A stretch of 64,000 nt of DNA from Tretioscincus oriximinensis (Eukaryota > Chordata > Lepidosauria > Squamata > Gymnophthalmidae). How positions within the stretch are numbered: the stretch's first letter is position 1; the number at the start of each line of letters is the position of its first letter. The DNA lies in NCBI GenBank assembly GCA_022410635.1, contig JAJVDF010000296.1, forward strand, positions 1,382,046 to 1,446,045. Direction: 5' to 3'. Below the pieces are notes generated by a model, which made no database searches, was not told the origin of the DNA, and worked only from the letters and a program-made list of their open reading frames with translations. Of this stretch, positions 1 through 58,386 are shown one piece after another. A program made the position numbers and the translations under genes.

Positions 1-127
1 GCATATTTTGCCTTTTTCTGTTCAGACTGCCCAGATGCCTCTGTGTGGGCCTCTGTTTGGGACAGAATGCTGGACTAGATGGGCTCTGGCCCCATTCAGT
101 ATGGCTCTTCTTAAGTTTTTATGTTGT
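1..127 (+). mobile_element. CR1 LINE 3' end (cut by window start)
   Basis: The terminal part of a CR1 3' UTR: TTCTGTTCAGACTGCCCAG, then GACAGAATGCTGGACTAGAT and a GGCTCTTCTTA tail. It matches copies at 16150, 37100, 38760 and 55690. The rest lies outside the window. Confidence 0.8.
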
Positions 128-1686
128 GTTCTGCCCAGATGCTGCGCTCCTGTATCTAGTTGGGGTGAGCGCACTACTATCAGGAATGAGGGAAGGGGCA
201 GGACGGGCTGGGGTGGCACTTCTCCTTCCCTTCTCTTTCAGCATCTCTCGTTTCTCNCCATCTCCCTCTACCTACTCCCTTTTCCTCAGTTGTCCCTGCT
301 TTACCTTCCTTCCATTATCTCTCCCTTCTTACCTGGTACTTACCTGGCTGGACATGTTTTTTATTGCATCAAGGGAGTGCCTTGCGATGCTGACATCTAG
401 GCATCTGCTGAATTCTCAAACAGGTCTCCTTTCCTGCCTCTGTATTGACGGTATTTGTGCTCCAGTGCTCGGCTAAGTGTAATGACCTCCCAGTTGCAGC
501 TTTGACAAGTAACATTTTTACAAGGGGATGGTATTAGCTTGTGCCCCTCCCCCCCAAATAGCCACTTATTGAAACTGCAACTGGCAGAACAATGTATTTG
601 GCTGAGTGCTGAAGCAGAAATGCAATCAGTACAGTAGCAGGGAGGGTCGGTTAAAATTCGGCAATAACTGACAGTGAGATTAACACCCACTGCTTTTTCC
701 TGTCTCCTACTGGCAGCTTATTTGCAGGCAATGTTGAATTTGGATTGTCTTACTCAATGAAGATTCTGTGATTAGAGATGTAGTATGCTATGAAACCATA
801 TTATTCAGAAGCAACAAGTTTGTGTTAAAACAAAACTGTGCGGCACCATTCTCAACTTTTAAAAAAAAAACCTACATGAGTAGAGGATGCCTGGAGGTTG
901 CACACTTGCCACATTTTCTTGTTCTAAAATTTTTAAGACCAGTTACCACACACACAAGCACACAACTGCTGCTCATTTTTCTTCATTAAGAAAAGCAAAG
1001 AATAAATTATGTATATTATTAAATTTCTAATAAGCAACTCAAGCTAGACTGCATGGTTCCACTGTTCTTTCATCTGAACGTGTTTTCTTGGCGGTCTTAT
1101 TGAGAGGAATGAATAGTGTTTCCTAATGAGCAAGTGATGAGTGGAACTTGGATTTTTCTAATCATTCCTGATGCTGGTTTCTAAACTCTTGGAGTTGGAG
1201 GATTGGGGCTAGGGTGTTCAGTTGATGTATCAGATGTAGATCCTGACAAGAAGGCAGCCAGCCTCCTTCTGAGCTTTCAGATCAGTCCTGAGTTGAACAA
1301 TGAGGAGCAACAATTTCTTGCTTCAAGTTTGCATGCTAGAGTGTGATCTTCTCAGTATGGTCTATAGACCCTGGCAGATGAAGCTCTATAGTTATAATTT
1401 TGACTCAATTGGGAGACTTCCACTAACTCCTCACTAAAAGTAATATTCTTTGAGTGTTTAATTACAATTAATTGACAATGCTAATCAGTTGATCATGTGA
1501 TAACTGCGCTCAACACTTTTTAGATATAATAAACAAATAGAATATTTTACGAATTTGAGTATATGTTATAATTTTCAAGATGCAATAATAAAGAATTCAA
1601 CACTGAAGTGGCTGTTTACACGTAAGCTGCAGACACTTATTTTACAACTGTTTTTTCTGAAAAAGGACATACAACAACAGCTGGCC
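121..1686. other. Non-coding, no feature recognised
   Basis: Between two CR1 fragments. C+T-rich at 220-340, otherwise AT-rich. Short open frames here lack coding character and I see no splice-bounded exon. Confidence 0.5.
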
Positions 1687-3045
1687 TTCATTGTGCTATT
1701 GAAGAATCAAAACACTTAATAGACAGAGAAAAGGTGAGGGAACTCTTAGCTAATTTAAATGAATTCAAATCTCCAGGCCCAGATGAACATCCCAGGGTAC
1801 TGAAGGAACTAGCAAAAGTAATAGCGGAACCACTTGCAGTGATCTTTGAAAGTTCATGGACAACAGGAGAAGTCCCAGTAGAATTGAGAAGAGCAAATGT
1901 TGTCCCTATCTTCAAAAAGGGTAAAAAGGTGGAACCGGGAAACTACAGACCTGTGAGTCTGACTTCAATACCAGGAAAGCTCCTTGAACAAGTTATAAAG
2001 CAGCATGTATGCCAGCACTTGGATAGGAATGCAGTAATTAATCAGAGCCAACATGGATTTGTAACAAACAAGTCATGCCAGACTAATCTAATTTCTTTCT
2101 ATGATAGCATTACCAAATGGGTTGATCAGGGAAATGCAGTAGATGTGGTATATCTTGACTTCAGTAAAGCATTTGACAAAGAATCTCATTCCATCATTAT
2201 TGAAAAAATGGTCAAGTATGGGATTGACAAAACAACAGTTAGATGGATTGAAAACTGGCTTAGTGACCGTACTCAAAGAGTGATAATAAATGGTTGCACA
2301 TCCAATTGGAAGAATGTTTCAAGTGGAGTACCACAGGGGTCTGTCCTAGGCCCAGTGCTGTTTAACATATTTATAAATGATCTAGATGAAGGAATTGAAG
2401 GAAAACTTATCAAATTTTCTGATGACACAAAACTAGGCGGTGTTGCTAATACTAAACAAGATAGAGATAGGATTCAAAACGATCTAGACAAACTTGAACA
2501 ATGGGATGAAACTAACAGAATGGTATTTAACAGAGAGAAATGCAAGATCCTACATCTGGGCAAAAATAATGAAAACAGCACATATATAATGGGAGGAATA
2601 TGTCTGAGCAGCAGCACAGGTGAGAAGGACCTGGGTGTTTTGGTAGATCACAGATTAAACATGAGTCAACAGTGTGAAGCAGCTGCAAAAAAGGCAAACA
2701 CAATCCTGGGATGTATCAAGAGGAGCATAGAATCTCGCTCACGTGAAGGTATTATTCCTCTCTACAGTACGTTGGTACACCACACTTGGAATACTGTGTT
2801 CAGTTCTGGGGGGCCCAATTTAAAAAGGATATTGATAAACTAGAGCAAGTACAAAAGAGAGTTACAAGGATGGTGAGTGGTCTGGAAACCATGTCCTATG
2901 AGAAACGATTAAAGGATCTAGGGATGTTTAGTCTGCAAAAGAGAAGACTGAGAGGAGACCTGATAGCTGTCTACAAATATCTAAAGGGTTGTTGCAGAGC
3001 AGAAGGATCAGCACTGTTCAGTCCTGTTTCAACCTCCCCACAGAA
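1687..3045 (+). mobile_element. CR1 LINE reverse-transcriptase fragment, 5' and 3' truncated
   Basis: A frame open from about 1687 to 2842 encodes most of a CR1 ORF2 reverse transcriptase: FKSPGPDE, NVVPIFKKGKK, NYRPVSLTSIPGKLLEQ, SQHGFV, VVYLDFSKAFD, GVPQGSVLGPVLFNIFIND, the catalytic box FSDDTKLGG and KDLGVLVDHRLNMSQQC. Near 2775-2785 one base is missing, and the C-terminal thumb continues in another frame ([20 protein letters not shown] to [11 protein letters not shown], ending about 3005-3050). The endonuclease domain and the normal 3' UTR are absent. The catalytic box has Ser where CR1 elements usually have Ala. It is a dead copy, but about 385 codons without a stop point to a fairly recent insertion. 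Confidence 0.9.
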
Positions 3046-3325
3046 CATGTGATAACTGGATCCCTTTCATTCCCTCCTACCCTCTGTCCGTAGCTGCTTT
3101 GTCTGCAGCTGCTGTNTGACTCCTCTCCCTGAAAGATGGGAAGCAACCTGCCTGGGCTCAGGGTCTTGAAGCCTGCTACCCCGCCCCCACCGCTACTCCG
3201 CCCTCTGCCTGAGCAGAGAAAGGCTAAGGAGAAACCTTTTTCTCTGTTCAGGAAGGGAATGGAGAGGAGGCTTCAAGACCCAACACAAGCTGGGTCCACT
3301 TCCCTTTCCATTGTCAGCCTGAATC

Positions 3326-3356
3326 TCCCTCCCCTCCCTCCCTCCCTCCCTCCCTG
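3326..3356. repeat. (CCCT)n microsatellite
   Basis: Tandem CCCT/CCTC units on the + strand followed by GAAG-rich sequence. It lies in a C+T-rich stretch at 3170-3360. Confidence 0.85.
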
Positions 3357-3699
3357 AAAGAAGAAGGAAGGGAGGGAAGTCATAACAGTAGGGGAAGTCT
3401 CTCCTCACTGGATGTTACGAGAAAACTGCAGGCAACAGAGTTTACAGTGTGTTATGTTCTGTGCACAGTGTGTTATGTTCTGGCTACAAATAAAAACAAT
3501 GAGATTTAGGTTGGAATCATGTGCTGCCTGAAAGGACCTGTGCACAGATGTTACTTCAGTGGGGATAGGAGNAACTGGCAGAAAAGATTACGTGCACAGC
3601 AGCCCAGTTCGGGAATATCTTCTTTCACCATTGGCTGGGGCAACCATTACATCANAGATCAGCGCGATACAACAAACAAATTTGAAAGTCTGGCGGAAC

Positions 3700-3799
3700 A
3701 CCTGTAATATTGTTTACAATGGGTTTCATTATAACAAAATTTCATTACAACAAATTCACCCAGCCTCTTGGTGTTTCTTATAATGGGGTTCCATCTGTA
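3700..3799 (+). mobile_element. Tigger/pogo-like DNA transposon end
   Basis: Sequence such as CATTATAACAAAATTTCATT and CTTATAATGGGGTTCCATCT before TGTA resembles the terminal inverted repeat of Tc1/mariner Tigger-type elements. Only one end is recognisable, and the left boundary is guessed. Confidence 0.4.
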
Positions 3800-4933
3800 T
3801 TTACTTATCACTCGAGAACACTGAAATTACTTTAAATACAGTACAGAAAGCAATCATACGTGCTGGAAAAATGTGGATATAAAATGGTATCTGTCAGAGG
3901 ATATTGCTTAATCAGTCACTTTGCAACTGGCATTTTATGTTGGGAAAAGTCCAAGCTTGCCACTGCAATCTAGTCATCTATAAGCCTAGTCTTTGTTAAA
4001 GAGTGTAATAATCGTTATGTAAGACATTCCATGAAAATATAAGATTAAAATAGTTTTCCTTCGCCAGTTTAAAATAAGTAAAAAAAAAATCCCAAAAGAC
4101 TTAGTGCACAAGTACTTTGACTCAGTTTCTGAATGAAATTAAAAACAATCCTGTGTGGGTTTTGTAAGGTTTCCAAACATTGTACTTTCACATTTCTTCA
4201 GTGTAATAAATATATTCTTCTGCAAGCTTTATCCTGTTCAAACAGTATGAGTACTAAAAAAATATATTTGCGGTGCAGCTTCTACTGTGTTTTGTTCCTA
4301 TGCCAAGTTTCATGTGTCACAGAAGCTCTCAGTAAAGGCAATAAGTCAAATAGAGCAGTCACAGATTTCAAAGCAGTCATTCCTTGCCAGCTAAGTTCAG
4401 TACTGTCCAGAAAGGGAATGTTGAGAATGGTTCTATAAAGCAACATTGAAAAACTGTGAACAGCTGTTTGCCAAGGGGAAAAATCCTTGGTCTTAGAATT
4501 TATTAAAATTGAATAATCCAAAAGATTACTAAATTGTGTTTATTTAGGAATAAGTCCTATTGAGTTCTTTAGGGGTAAATGTCCAAAGAATTAGATTTCC
4601 CAGTTAACTTCAGATTGACATTAAATCATGCCATTGTTGCTGTGGTCAGGTATATAAAGTTTATGCAGTATATTTCAGAGAAATACCCATGTTAGTGCTA
4701 GTTCAGAAAGTCAAGCAAGGGGGCTTGTACAGTAGCGATGAAAATGCTTCACTCTAAAATTGTACATTTGCCTCTGTCTGCCCTTCATGAGCATTTGCTT
4801 ACGTAAAGGTGAACATGTTTATTTTAAATTAGACAGCACTATGAAATCTGTGGTCCTGCAACAACATGAAGAAGAAATACAAGAATGCAACAGGTTTCAA
4901 ACACAAGCCATATAAATGTATTTACATATAATC
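3800..4933. other. Non-coding, no feature recognised
   Basis: AT-rich DNA upstream of PIK3CB coding exons. A run of A at 4081 and a partial GTCAAGCAAGGGGGCTTGTA at 4710 that may be a fragment of the snap-back repeat family; nothing else stands out. Confidence 0.45.
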
Positions 4934-5130
4934 ACCATCTCTGTGCACTTTCAGAAAACGCTTGAAGACGCACCTCTTTGGCCTGGCCTTTGGCTGAGAA
5001 AACTACTGTCTCCTCCCCATTTTTAGATATGACTGTTTTTAATGTGTTAATTATGATTTTATTGTTAACCACCCTGAGACCTTCAGGTATAGGGCGGTAT
5101 AAAAATGTAAATAAATAAATAATATAAACG
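4934..5130 (+). mobile_element. L2-type LINE 3' end
   Basis: It encodes the tail of an L2-like ORF2 (FRKRLKTHLFGLAFG followed by stop) and then a 3' UTR with CCACCCTGAGACCTTCAGGT, GGGCGGTATAAAAATG and an (AAATAAAT)n end. The same family recurs at 19405, 23392, 42088 (minus) and 61346 (minus). Confidence 0.75.
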
Positions 5131-5515
5131 ACATAAACCGGTTTTGTGCGAAGTTAGTTTGTTTGTAAAGGCAGCAATCCTAAAACAGTTTATGCAGAAT
5201 TTGTTGTAAGATCATTCCTGCTTGTAGTATTATACTTAGCAGTGGCAAGAATTTATATTTAAATATATTGGTTCATATCTCCTCATTAATTAAGTGTTTA
5301 GAGGTAGCATTGCATTAAAAAATAAAAGCATAATAGAACAGCCATAAGCAGCAAGTCAAATGATGACTTCTATAACCAGTGAATGCGTATATAATGCCAG
5401 TGATATTTTGGTAAAGGGCAATGGCTGAACACCAGAATAGAAAATGGCTCCTTATTGGTTTATGCCAGGTGCCTGCAGGACAACTTCAACTAAAGTTGCA
5501 GGAATTAAACTAGTG

Positions 5516-5841
5516 TCTAAGACACAGATAGCTCAGTTGCTAAGGAATCCGTCTCTCATCTGGGAGATGGGGTTTCGAAGCCCTGTGTCAGACGTGGGGA
5601 GGGGTGAGCACCTTCCATTTGCCTGGAGCTCTAGCCAACCCAGCTATTCAAAAGCATGCATTGCAAGAAATTGCAACTGACTGCAAGTAGATACATGGGA
5701 ACCACCACAGCCTGGTGGGGAAGATAGAATGGAAGGGTTCGGGCAAAATATATCCTTGTAAGCCGCTTTGAGTCCCTTTGAAAGGTGAGAAAAGTGGGCT
5801 ATAAGAACCAAGTTCTTCTTCTTTGTCGTCGTCGTCGAGAT
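5516..5841 (+). mobile_element. tRNA-derived SINE, near full length (copy A)
   Basis: The head has a box A-like TAGCTCAGTTGCTAAG at 5529 and a box B-like GGTTTCGAAGCCC at 5571, as in a tRNA-derived Pol III promoter. A tRNA-unrelated body follows (CTAGCCAACCCAGCT, AAGATAGAATG) and a 3' end GTAAGCCGCTTTGAGTCCCT leading into TTCTTCTT and (GTC)n. Seven copies are visible in this window. The head is not the Sauria (ACA) SINE head, so I leave the family unnamed. Confidence 0.8.
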
Positions 5842-8299
5842 TAAATAGTCTCTCCGAAGAAATAGCTTAAAATGTTTAGGAAAGCATCTCCAAAATTTCT
5901 ATTTTGAGGGTCAATTGGAAAAGGAAAAAATAAACACGAACAAAGGGCTAAACATTGACAGGCTGCATAATTTTGTTACATTAGGAATTCATATACATTC
6001 ATAACTGGAGTATGTAAGTAGCCCTACAAGATACATGTGGTCTGTCACCAGATTTAAGGAAATAGACTTCCGTTTCACTTTCCTTTTAAGTGAGGTGTCA
6101 TACTGCCTTCCAATCTGGCTTTATGAAATGAAACTGAGTGATTTTAACCTCAAAGAGCTTAGCAAACATAGTACAATATGCTTCCAAGGGCTCAAATCTC
6201 AAATTTCCCAGAGCAGGTAACAATAGTTCTTTTGACATTCTAAAAAGCTCTTCTTGAGAATGTGATGGCACTCACAAAAATGCCTTTTTCACTATCTTTG
6301 CAAAGTTAGCAGTAGTGGTTCAGCCATCTCATAGGCTCCTTTTGGTCAGCTCATCAGAAGACTATCTTGTACTCAACAAGAAACACCACTTAAAATGAAT
6401 CATGTTATTAATCTCTTCAAACAAATAAATAAATTAGTCATAAGTTTACAAGGGTCTCAATAGTACTGATGAATCCATCCCATGGCTCTCTTCATCTCAT
6501 CCATGTAGAAGGGAAGAAAAGGAAAGCTATAGCTAGCTGATAATTGATGTTGCTAATATCTGTTAACTGATCCCAGCCTCAATCCTGCCCAAAAACAACA
6601 GATATGCTATATTTTATTTATTTATGTTTCTATACCACATATTAAAAACATCCGCATCTAAAAGTTGGGAAGGGACAGCAGTTTTCTGAGACAAGGTCCA
6701 AGCCAAAGATCATATGCATACAATCTTGTAATTTGTAACTGTAGAAACACACAATACTTAGATTAATCATTTTTTCTTACTAAATTTAAGAAAACCATCT
6801 TTAAATGGTAGCAATATTTCTCCTGCTCCAGATATATAAAACTGTTAAAATCTTTCTGCTGCAATGATGTTGCTAAGTGTTAACCTTCTAAAAGACTAAG
6901 CAGCTTGTGGTGTTATTTTGAAGTTTTAGTCTTTTTCTGGCATAAGACAACATAAGTTTCAGTATTATCTTTATGTTTAATATATCTGTTACTATCCCCT
7001 GGTAATTTTTGCAATTCAGATGGAAAATAATTCATTTTATGTTTAATATATCTTCATCCAAGTTTTTGATGCTTAGTTCCCTCAGGGTTTTTTCCTGCCA
7101 GGGTGGGGATGTTATATTTTAAATACATTTTAATTGTGCATTTTGTATTTGTATTATTTTAACCTGCTGGAAGAAATAATGATTAACAACCAAGACGTGT
7201 ATAAGCATTGTTGTAATATGGACTCTGTTGAAAATATTTTATTTGCAACTTCGACCTAAAAAAATGAATTATTATTCATAGGTTTTAGCAGAGCTGATCT
7301 GTTCANTAGCATGCTATTCAAATACTATTCCAAAATATATTCAATTTCTTGCTTTCTGTTACTTCTTTCAGAATGAATAAGACTTTTTACTGGGTGCTGA
7401 GTTTAACATGTGTTCTCTTAATAGAATAATAGTAAGGCAAAATGAGCACTACTTAAATGGGTGGACAAAACAGAGACTGGAGCTTCTACTCTGTTAAACC
7501 ATTTTGAGTTTAATTATTTATACACCCCTTTAGAGAGATTAATGCTTNCCGTATAAAACAGATAATGCCTTCCGGTAAGCTCAGAGCTCTAATGGACCAT
7601 ACTGGACTACAAGGTTCTTACGACCAAATTACATGTTTGATCAGAAATAACTCTCTCTGAATCCTGTGGAAGTTTCTTTAGGACGTAGAAACACAATTGG
7701 TAAGGAACATGTGAATGCAACCTTACAGTTAGGCAAAAATTTAACTTTGCCTTCTAATAACAATCAAACACAGCAAACATACTTTAGATAGAATTATATG
7801 CAGCCTTCTTTTGTTTCTAACTGCCTATAAACCATCTGCCTATAAACCATCTCTATGTTACCTCANTAGTGCCATTTCTTTATTCTGTGGCTTTGGTCTT
7901 GGGTTGCAACATAATTCTGCATTTTTCTAAAGTGAAGCGTGCATTTTTGCCAGTCTTTTGCTAATCTAAATGTATAGTTTAGGGGGTCACACACCTCAAG
8001 AGGGTGCTTACCTTACACAAAAGTAGCCATTTTGAGTAATCGTTTAATCTGTTTCATCAGTCACTATAACCTTATATGCATTTGGTCTGCCAAGATTGTC
8101 TTTATTCTATTTGCTTTATTTCTGGTTTAAATAAACTGAAAATTTTCCTCCATTCTTGAAGGGCTTTTACTTTTATAGGAAATTGAAGGTAGGAACTACA
8201 CGAAAATCTATTTGTCCCACAGTAGCCAGAGCATTGTTAAACATTAAATTATCACAAGCATTAATGAAGGCCTTTTAGATCTTTTGATCATGGGAGTAA
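5842..8299. other. Non-coding, no feature recognised
   Basis: AT-rich DNA with only short, chance open frames. A 16-bp direct repeat, TGCCTATAAACCATCT, occurs twice in tandem at 7826-7857. No exon-like segment seen. Confidence 0.45.
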
Positions 8300-8565
8300 A
8301 TACATGAATGATCTGTATTACATAGACTTAGTTTTTGATAAAATTCCTTATCGACTCTTTAGAAAGCTTAACAGGTCTCCTGATAGTTGACAGAAGTTAG
8401 GACGTTTTAACACAGTAACAGGATAGTACTTACATAAATTGTATATTGAAACCAGCGATTTTTAACATGTTGGCAGATGGTTTAAAATCAGAAATGAGTG
8501 GTGAAATGGCCAAAGTTGATGATAACACCATATTGAACTATAAATCCTTCTAGAAGAATTTGCAT
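8300..8565 (+). mobile_element. Old CR1/L3-like reverse-transcriptase relic
   Basis: Decayed coding similarity: DLYYIDLVFDKIPYRLFRKL resembles the YLDFxKAFDKVPH block of CR1/L3 RT, and about 180 bp later SEMSGEMAKVDDNTI resembles the FADDTK catalytic block. The spacing is about right for this family. No open frame remains. Confidence 0.45.
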
Positions 8566-9320
8566 GTTAGGGAGTGGATACTAACATACCAATTATAATC
8601 AGTGATTGTTTTGAAAATAAAACAGCCAAGATTTCAATCCTGTTAAACCAACTGTTAGCATTTTCACATTTGGAATAATGTGGCTCTTTGTATAACATAA
8701 TTTTATCTAATTAATGTTTGCAAAATGTGAGCTTCCTTGTATAACATCTTTTTTATCATAGATGATAAATTATGACTTCTCTTGTATAGTGATGTTCTAG
8801 AAACCTTTGGTTTGGTGCTACTGATTTTCCATGTCTCATCTCTGCCATCTCTTCAACATAAATGGAATGGGCATCAGTGATTTCCTAAATCCATAGTTTT
8901 CTATAGATGGAGACAGTTCTATCATTATACAGTGAGAAAAGCAACTCCCCTACCATTATACTAAATGCAGTTTTTGTCATCACACCTAAAAATCAATAAA
9001 GCAGAGTCAGAAAAGGTTAAGGAATAGTTTGCTGAAATGACAGAGACATTATGAAGAAAGATAGCAGATTATCCATTTTTTTAGATTAGAAAGGAGGTGA
9101 GTAAAAAGGGTTCAAATAAAATGGAAAATATGCAATAGGAAGAGTATCTCCTGCTTTTTGGAGTCATTGAATGAAGCTAAATCTTGAAGGAATCAGGATA
9201 AAGAAAAGAAAATGTTTTTTCAAACTGCATATTAAGTACACAGTTTATCAGTATGAAATGTGGAAGTATTGATGATCACTAGCACATTGCATTTATTGCC
9301 AATTTTAGATGACTGTATTC

Positions 9321-9500
9321 CTGTAGACCAATTTTTCCCAAAGTCGGTGGTACTGCCCTTGGGAGCTCTAAAGGCATTGAGGTGGACAGTAAGATTTTTT
9401 TATATATAATTGGAGTGGGTGAAGTGAGGGGAATTAGGGATGTGGCTTGGGAGTCAAGGGGGCAACAGCTCAAAAAGGTTTGGGAATCACTGCTCTAGGC
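9321..9500 (+). mobile_element. Short hAT-like MITE with 8-bp target duplication
   Basis: Terminal inverted repeats are CAATTTTTCCCAAAG at 9329 and, inverted, CAGTGATTCCCAAAC ending at 9492, the usual CAGnGnTTCCCAAA hAT signature. They are flanked by CTGTAGAC (9321-9328) and CTCTAGGC (9493-9500), an 8-bp duplication with two mismatches. The 164-bp element has no coding capacity. Confidence 0.65.
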
Positions 9501-11650
9501 TAAAGGCTTAAAAACTATGGTTCTCCAGATGTTTGTGAGAGATATTTGCATTCTGGCCAGGTGGACCCGGAACGGAATATTGGGACTGCATCTAAACAGG
9601 CCTATCCCCAGGATTTGGGGTGGTTTTATTGCAGGAAAATCAACTTTCAAGATACAAAGCAAGAGCATTTACCTTGTCTGGATATTTATTTGTGTGACCT
9701 ACCAAAAAAGGGAATGGCTACCACACATTTATGGAATTGATGCCAATCAAAGTTAGTCAACTGTCTGAAAGAAAGACTGAACCATTTGAATTAATTTTAG
9801 ATTCCCAACAGGTACCATTTCAAAAAAGAATGACGAGTTCCTACATCTTAAAGAGAATTGATCAAGAAATAGGGAGAAGTACAGTCAGGTAGATTTCTAT
9901 TACCATAAACTGTTCTCCCATGTTGTTTGAGCGAATACACTGATTCTTAACAGAAGCAGGCACATTATTCTTATCAACTTTATTGCTCAAAATGGTTTAA
10001 AATCCCTCCCATATAACTATTTGACACAGATGATTTCTTGGCATAATTTCAGTTGCTGTGTGTGAGGATGTTGGTTAGTCATTTACCAGTGTTGCTTTGT
10101 ATTACACCGTTTGATCTGTGAGTCATTCTCCCAGTAATCTCATGGTTGTGACAAGTTCTGCATTCTGTATCAACGCTTGCACTTTTTAAATCTTTGTACA
10201 GTCAGTAAGCTTCAGGGACTGGGATAATGATGGGATGCCATTTCTTCCATTGTTTCACTTGATAAATGAAAATTGAAAAAATTATTTTTGTGAATGAAAA
10301 ATTTTCAATGCTGCTTAACTCTTGCAAATTGATTTTCATTTGTATTGTTAGTCATGTAATTTATACAGATTTTTAAAGGAACTGAATTCTACTGCCTATG
10401 TGAACTCTCTTGTCTGTCATTTCAAACTGAACAATAATTCTGAATTTGCAAATTCAGTCTGTATATTGGTATGTCTTGCATTTGAAAGAAGTTAAATATT
10501 GTCTGGTAAGAACAAATCAACTATCACTTGCCCGGAACTTGTTATATCAGTGCTAGGTGTTCATTAATGGACAGCTCAAACTAGAGGAAGAGCTCAAGTG
10601 GGCTATAAACAGTTCAGTTCATATTTATAATATTTAACAAGTAATTTGACAATGAACTAAAGACAATAGCCCATTTGGTCCATTATCCTTCCCCACTCCA
10701 ATTTCTTCTGAGTATCTCAAATGGAAAACAAAGGCAAAATCTTCACTATTATAAATTATCTTTAAAGGTATTCTGAGAATTCTATGGCAAGTTGAAGGGC
10801 ACAATTTCCCTGATTGAGGCAGCCAGTATGGAACTAAGAATCCTTCCCCTTTCCCAGCATTGGAAGCCTATCAAAACGTTCTGCCTTGGATTTTCTTTTT
10901 TCTTGATTTGTCTTGGAGCAAAAATACAGCAGATGATTTTGTCTTTGTATTTGACTGCAAAGCTAGAAAGTTTTTACTTTTGCACTAGAATGCAAAATAT
11001 AAACAGTGAGCATACTAGAAGAGTGATGTTTTATGTGTATCAATCATGTGGGTGTAGAACAGTTGGGTCCATTTTCTGTCCAATGATTAAACTACATTCA
11101 TCAGGTGTATACAATCTTCATCTACTTTCTCTGTGTTCATCCAAATGTGAGTGCAGCAAAATTAGTTACAAGGTGAGAGATAAGCCTCGTGTGTAGCTAG
11201 AGTCTCAATAAGAAATAACAATGTGGATAGCTTAAAAATAAAAATAAAACCTACCACCACCAGCAACTGCAGTTTGGATTACATCAGCAAAATAATACTT
11301 TCTAAATCATGAAAGTAATAATTTTGCTGGCAGTATTTGGTGCTGTTAAATCCCATCTTGATAACTATGATCAATGTTGGATCTATAAGAAACATTCCAG
11401 CTATTTGATAGGCTGTTTCTCAAAATGCCTTTCAAATTGCTGTTCTTCATTATTCAACTGAAGGATCAACATATATAGTTTGTTGGGAAGAGAAAGTCTT
11501 ACACAGATTATTTTTTAAAATTATTATTAAAGAAATGGGATGCAAATTTTGAATAAAGCTCTTCCCTATAAATATTTCATAAAGTGTGTATGTGTGTGAA
11601 AACTTTATAATTTCATGAGCTGTCTCCGCTTGGTTTAACTTTTCTTTTAG
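9501..11650. other. 5' flank or first intron of PIK3CB, no exon recognised
   Basis: Ends in the T-rich tract and AG at 11649-11650 that precede the first coding exon. A weak inverse CR1-like stretch lies near 10660-10750 (AGCCCATTTGGTCCATTAT). No CpG-rich promoter is visible, so the transcription start is probably outside the window or undetected. Confidence 0.45.
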
Positions 11651-11686
11651 GACATGGTTATGAGTTTATGATATTTAAAATCTACG

Positions 11687-58386
<46,700 letters not shown>

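Noticed and set aside
5529..5590. tRNA-like sequence with box A and box B
   Set aside because: It is the head of a SINE repeated seven times in the window; it lacks a foldable acceptor stem and tRNA 3' end.
10792..11196. 134-residue open frame just upstream of the first PIK3CB exon
   Set aside because: No start context, no known domain, cysteine-rich low-complexity composition, and no splice structure; a chance frame in AT-rich DNA.
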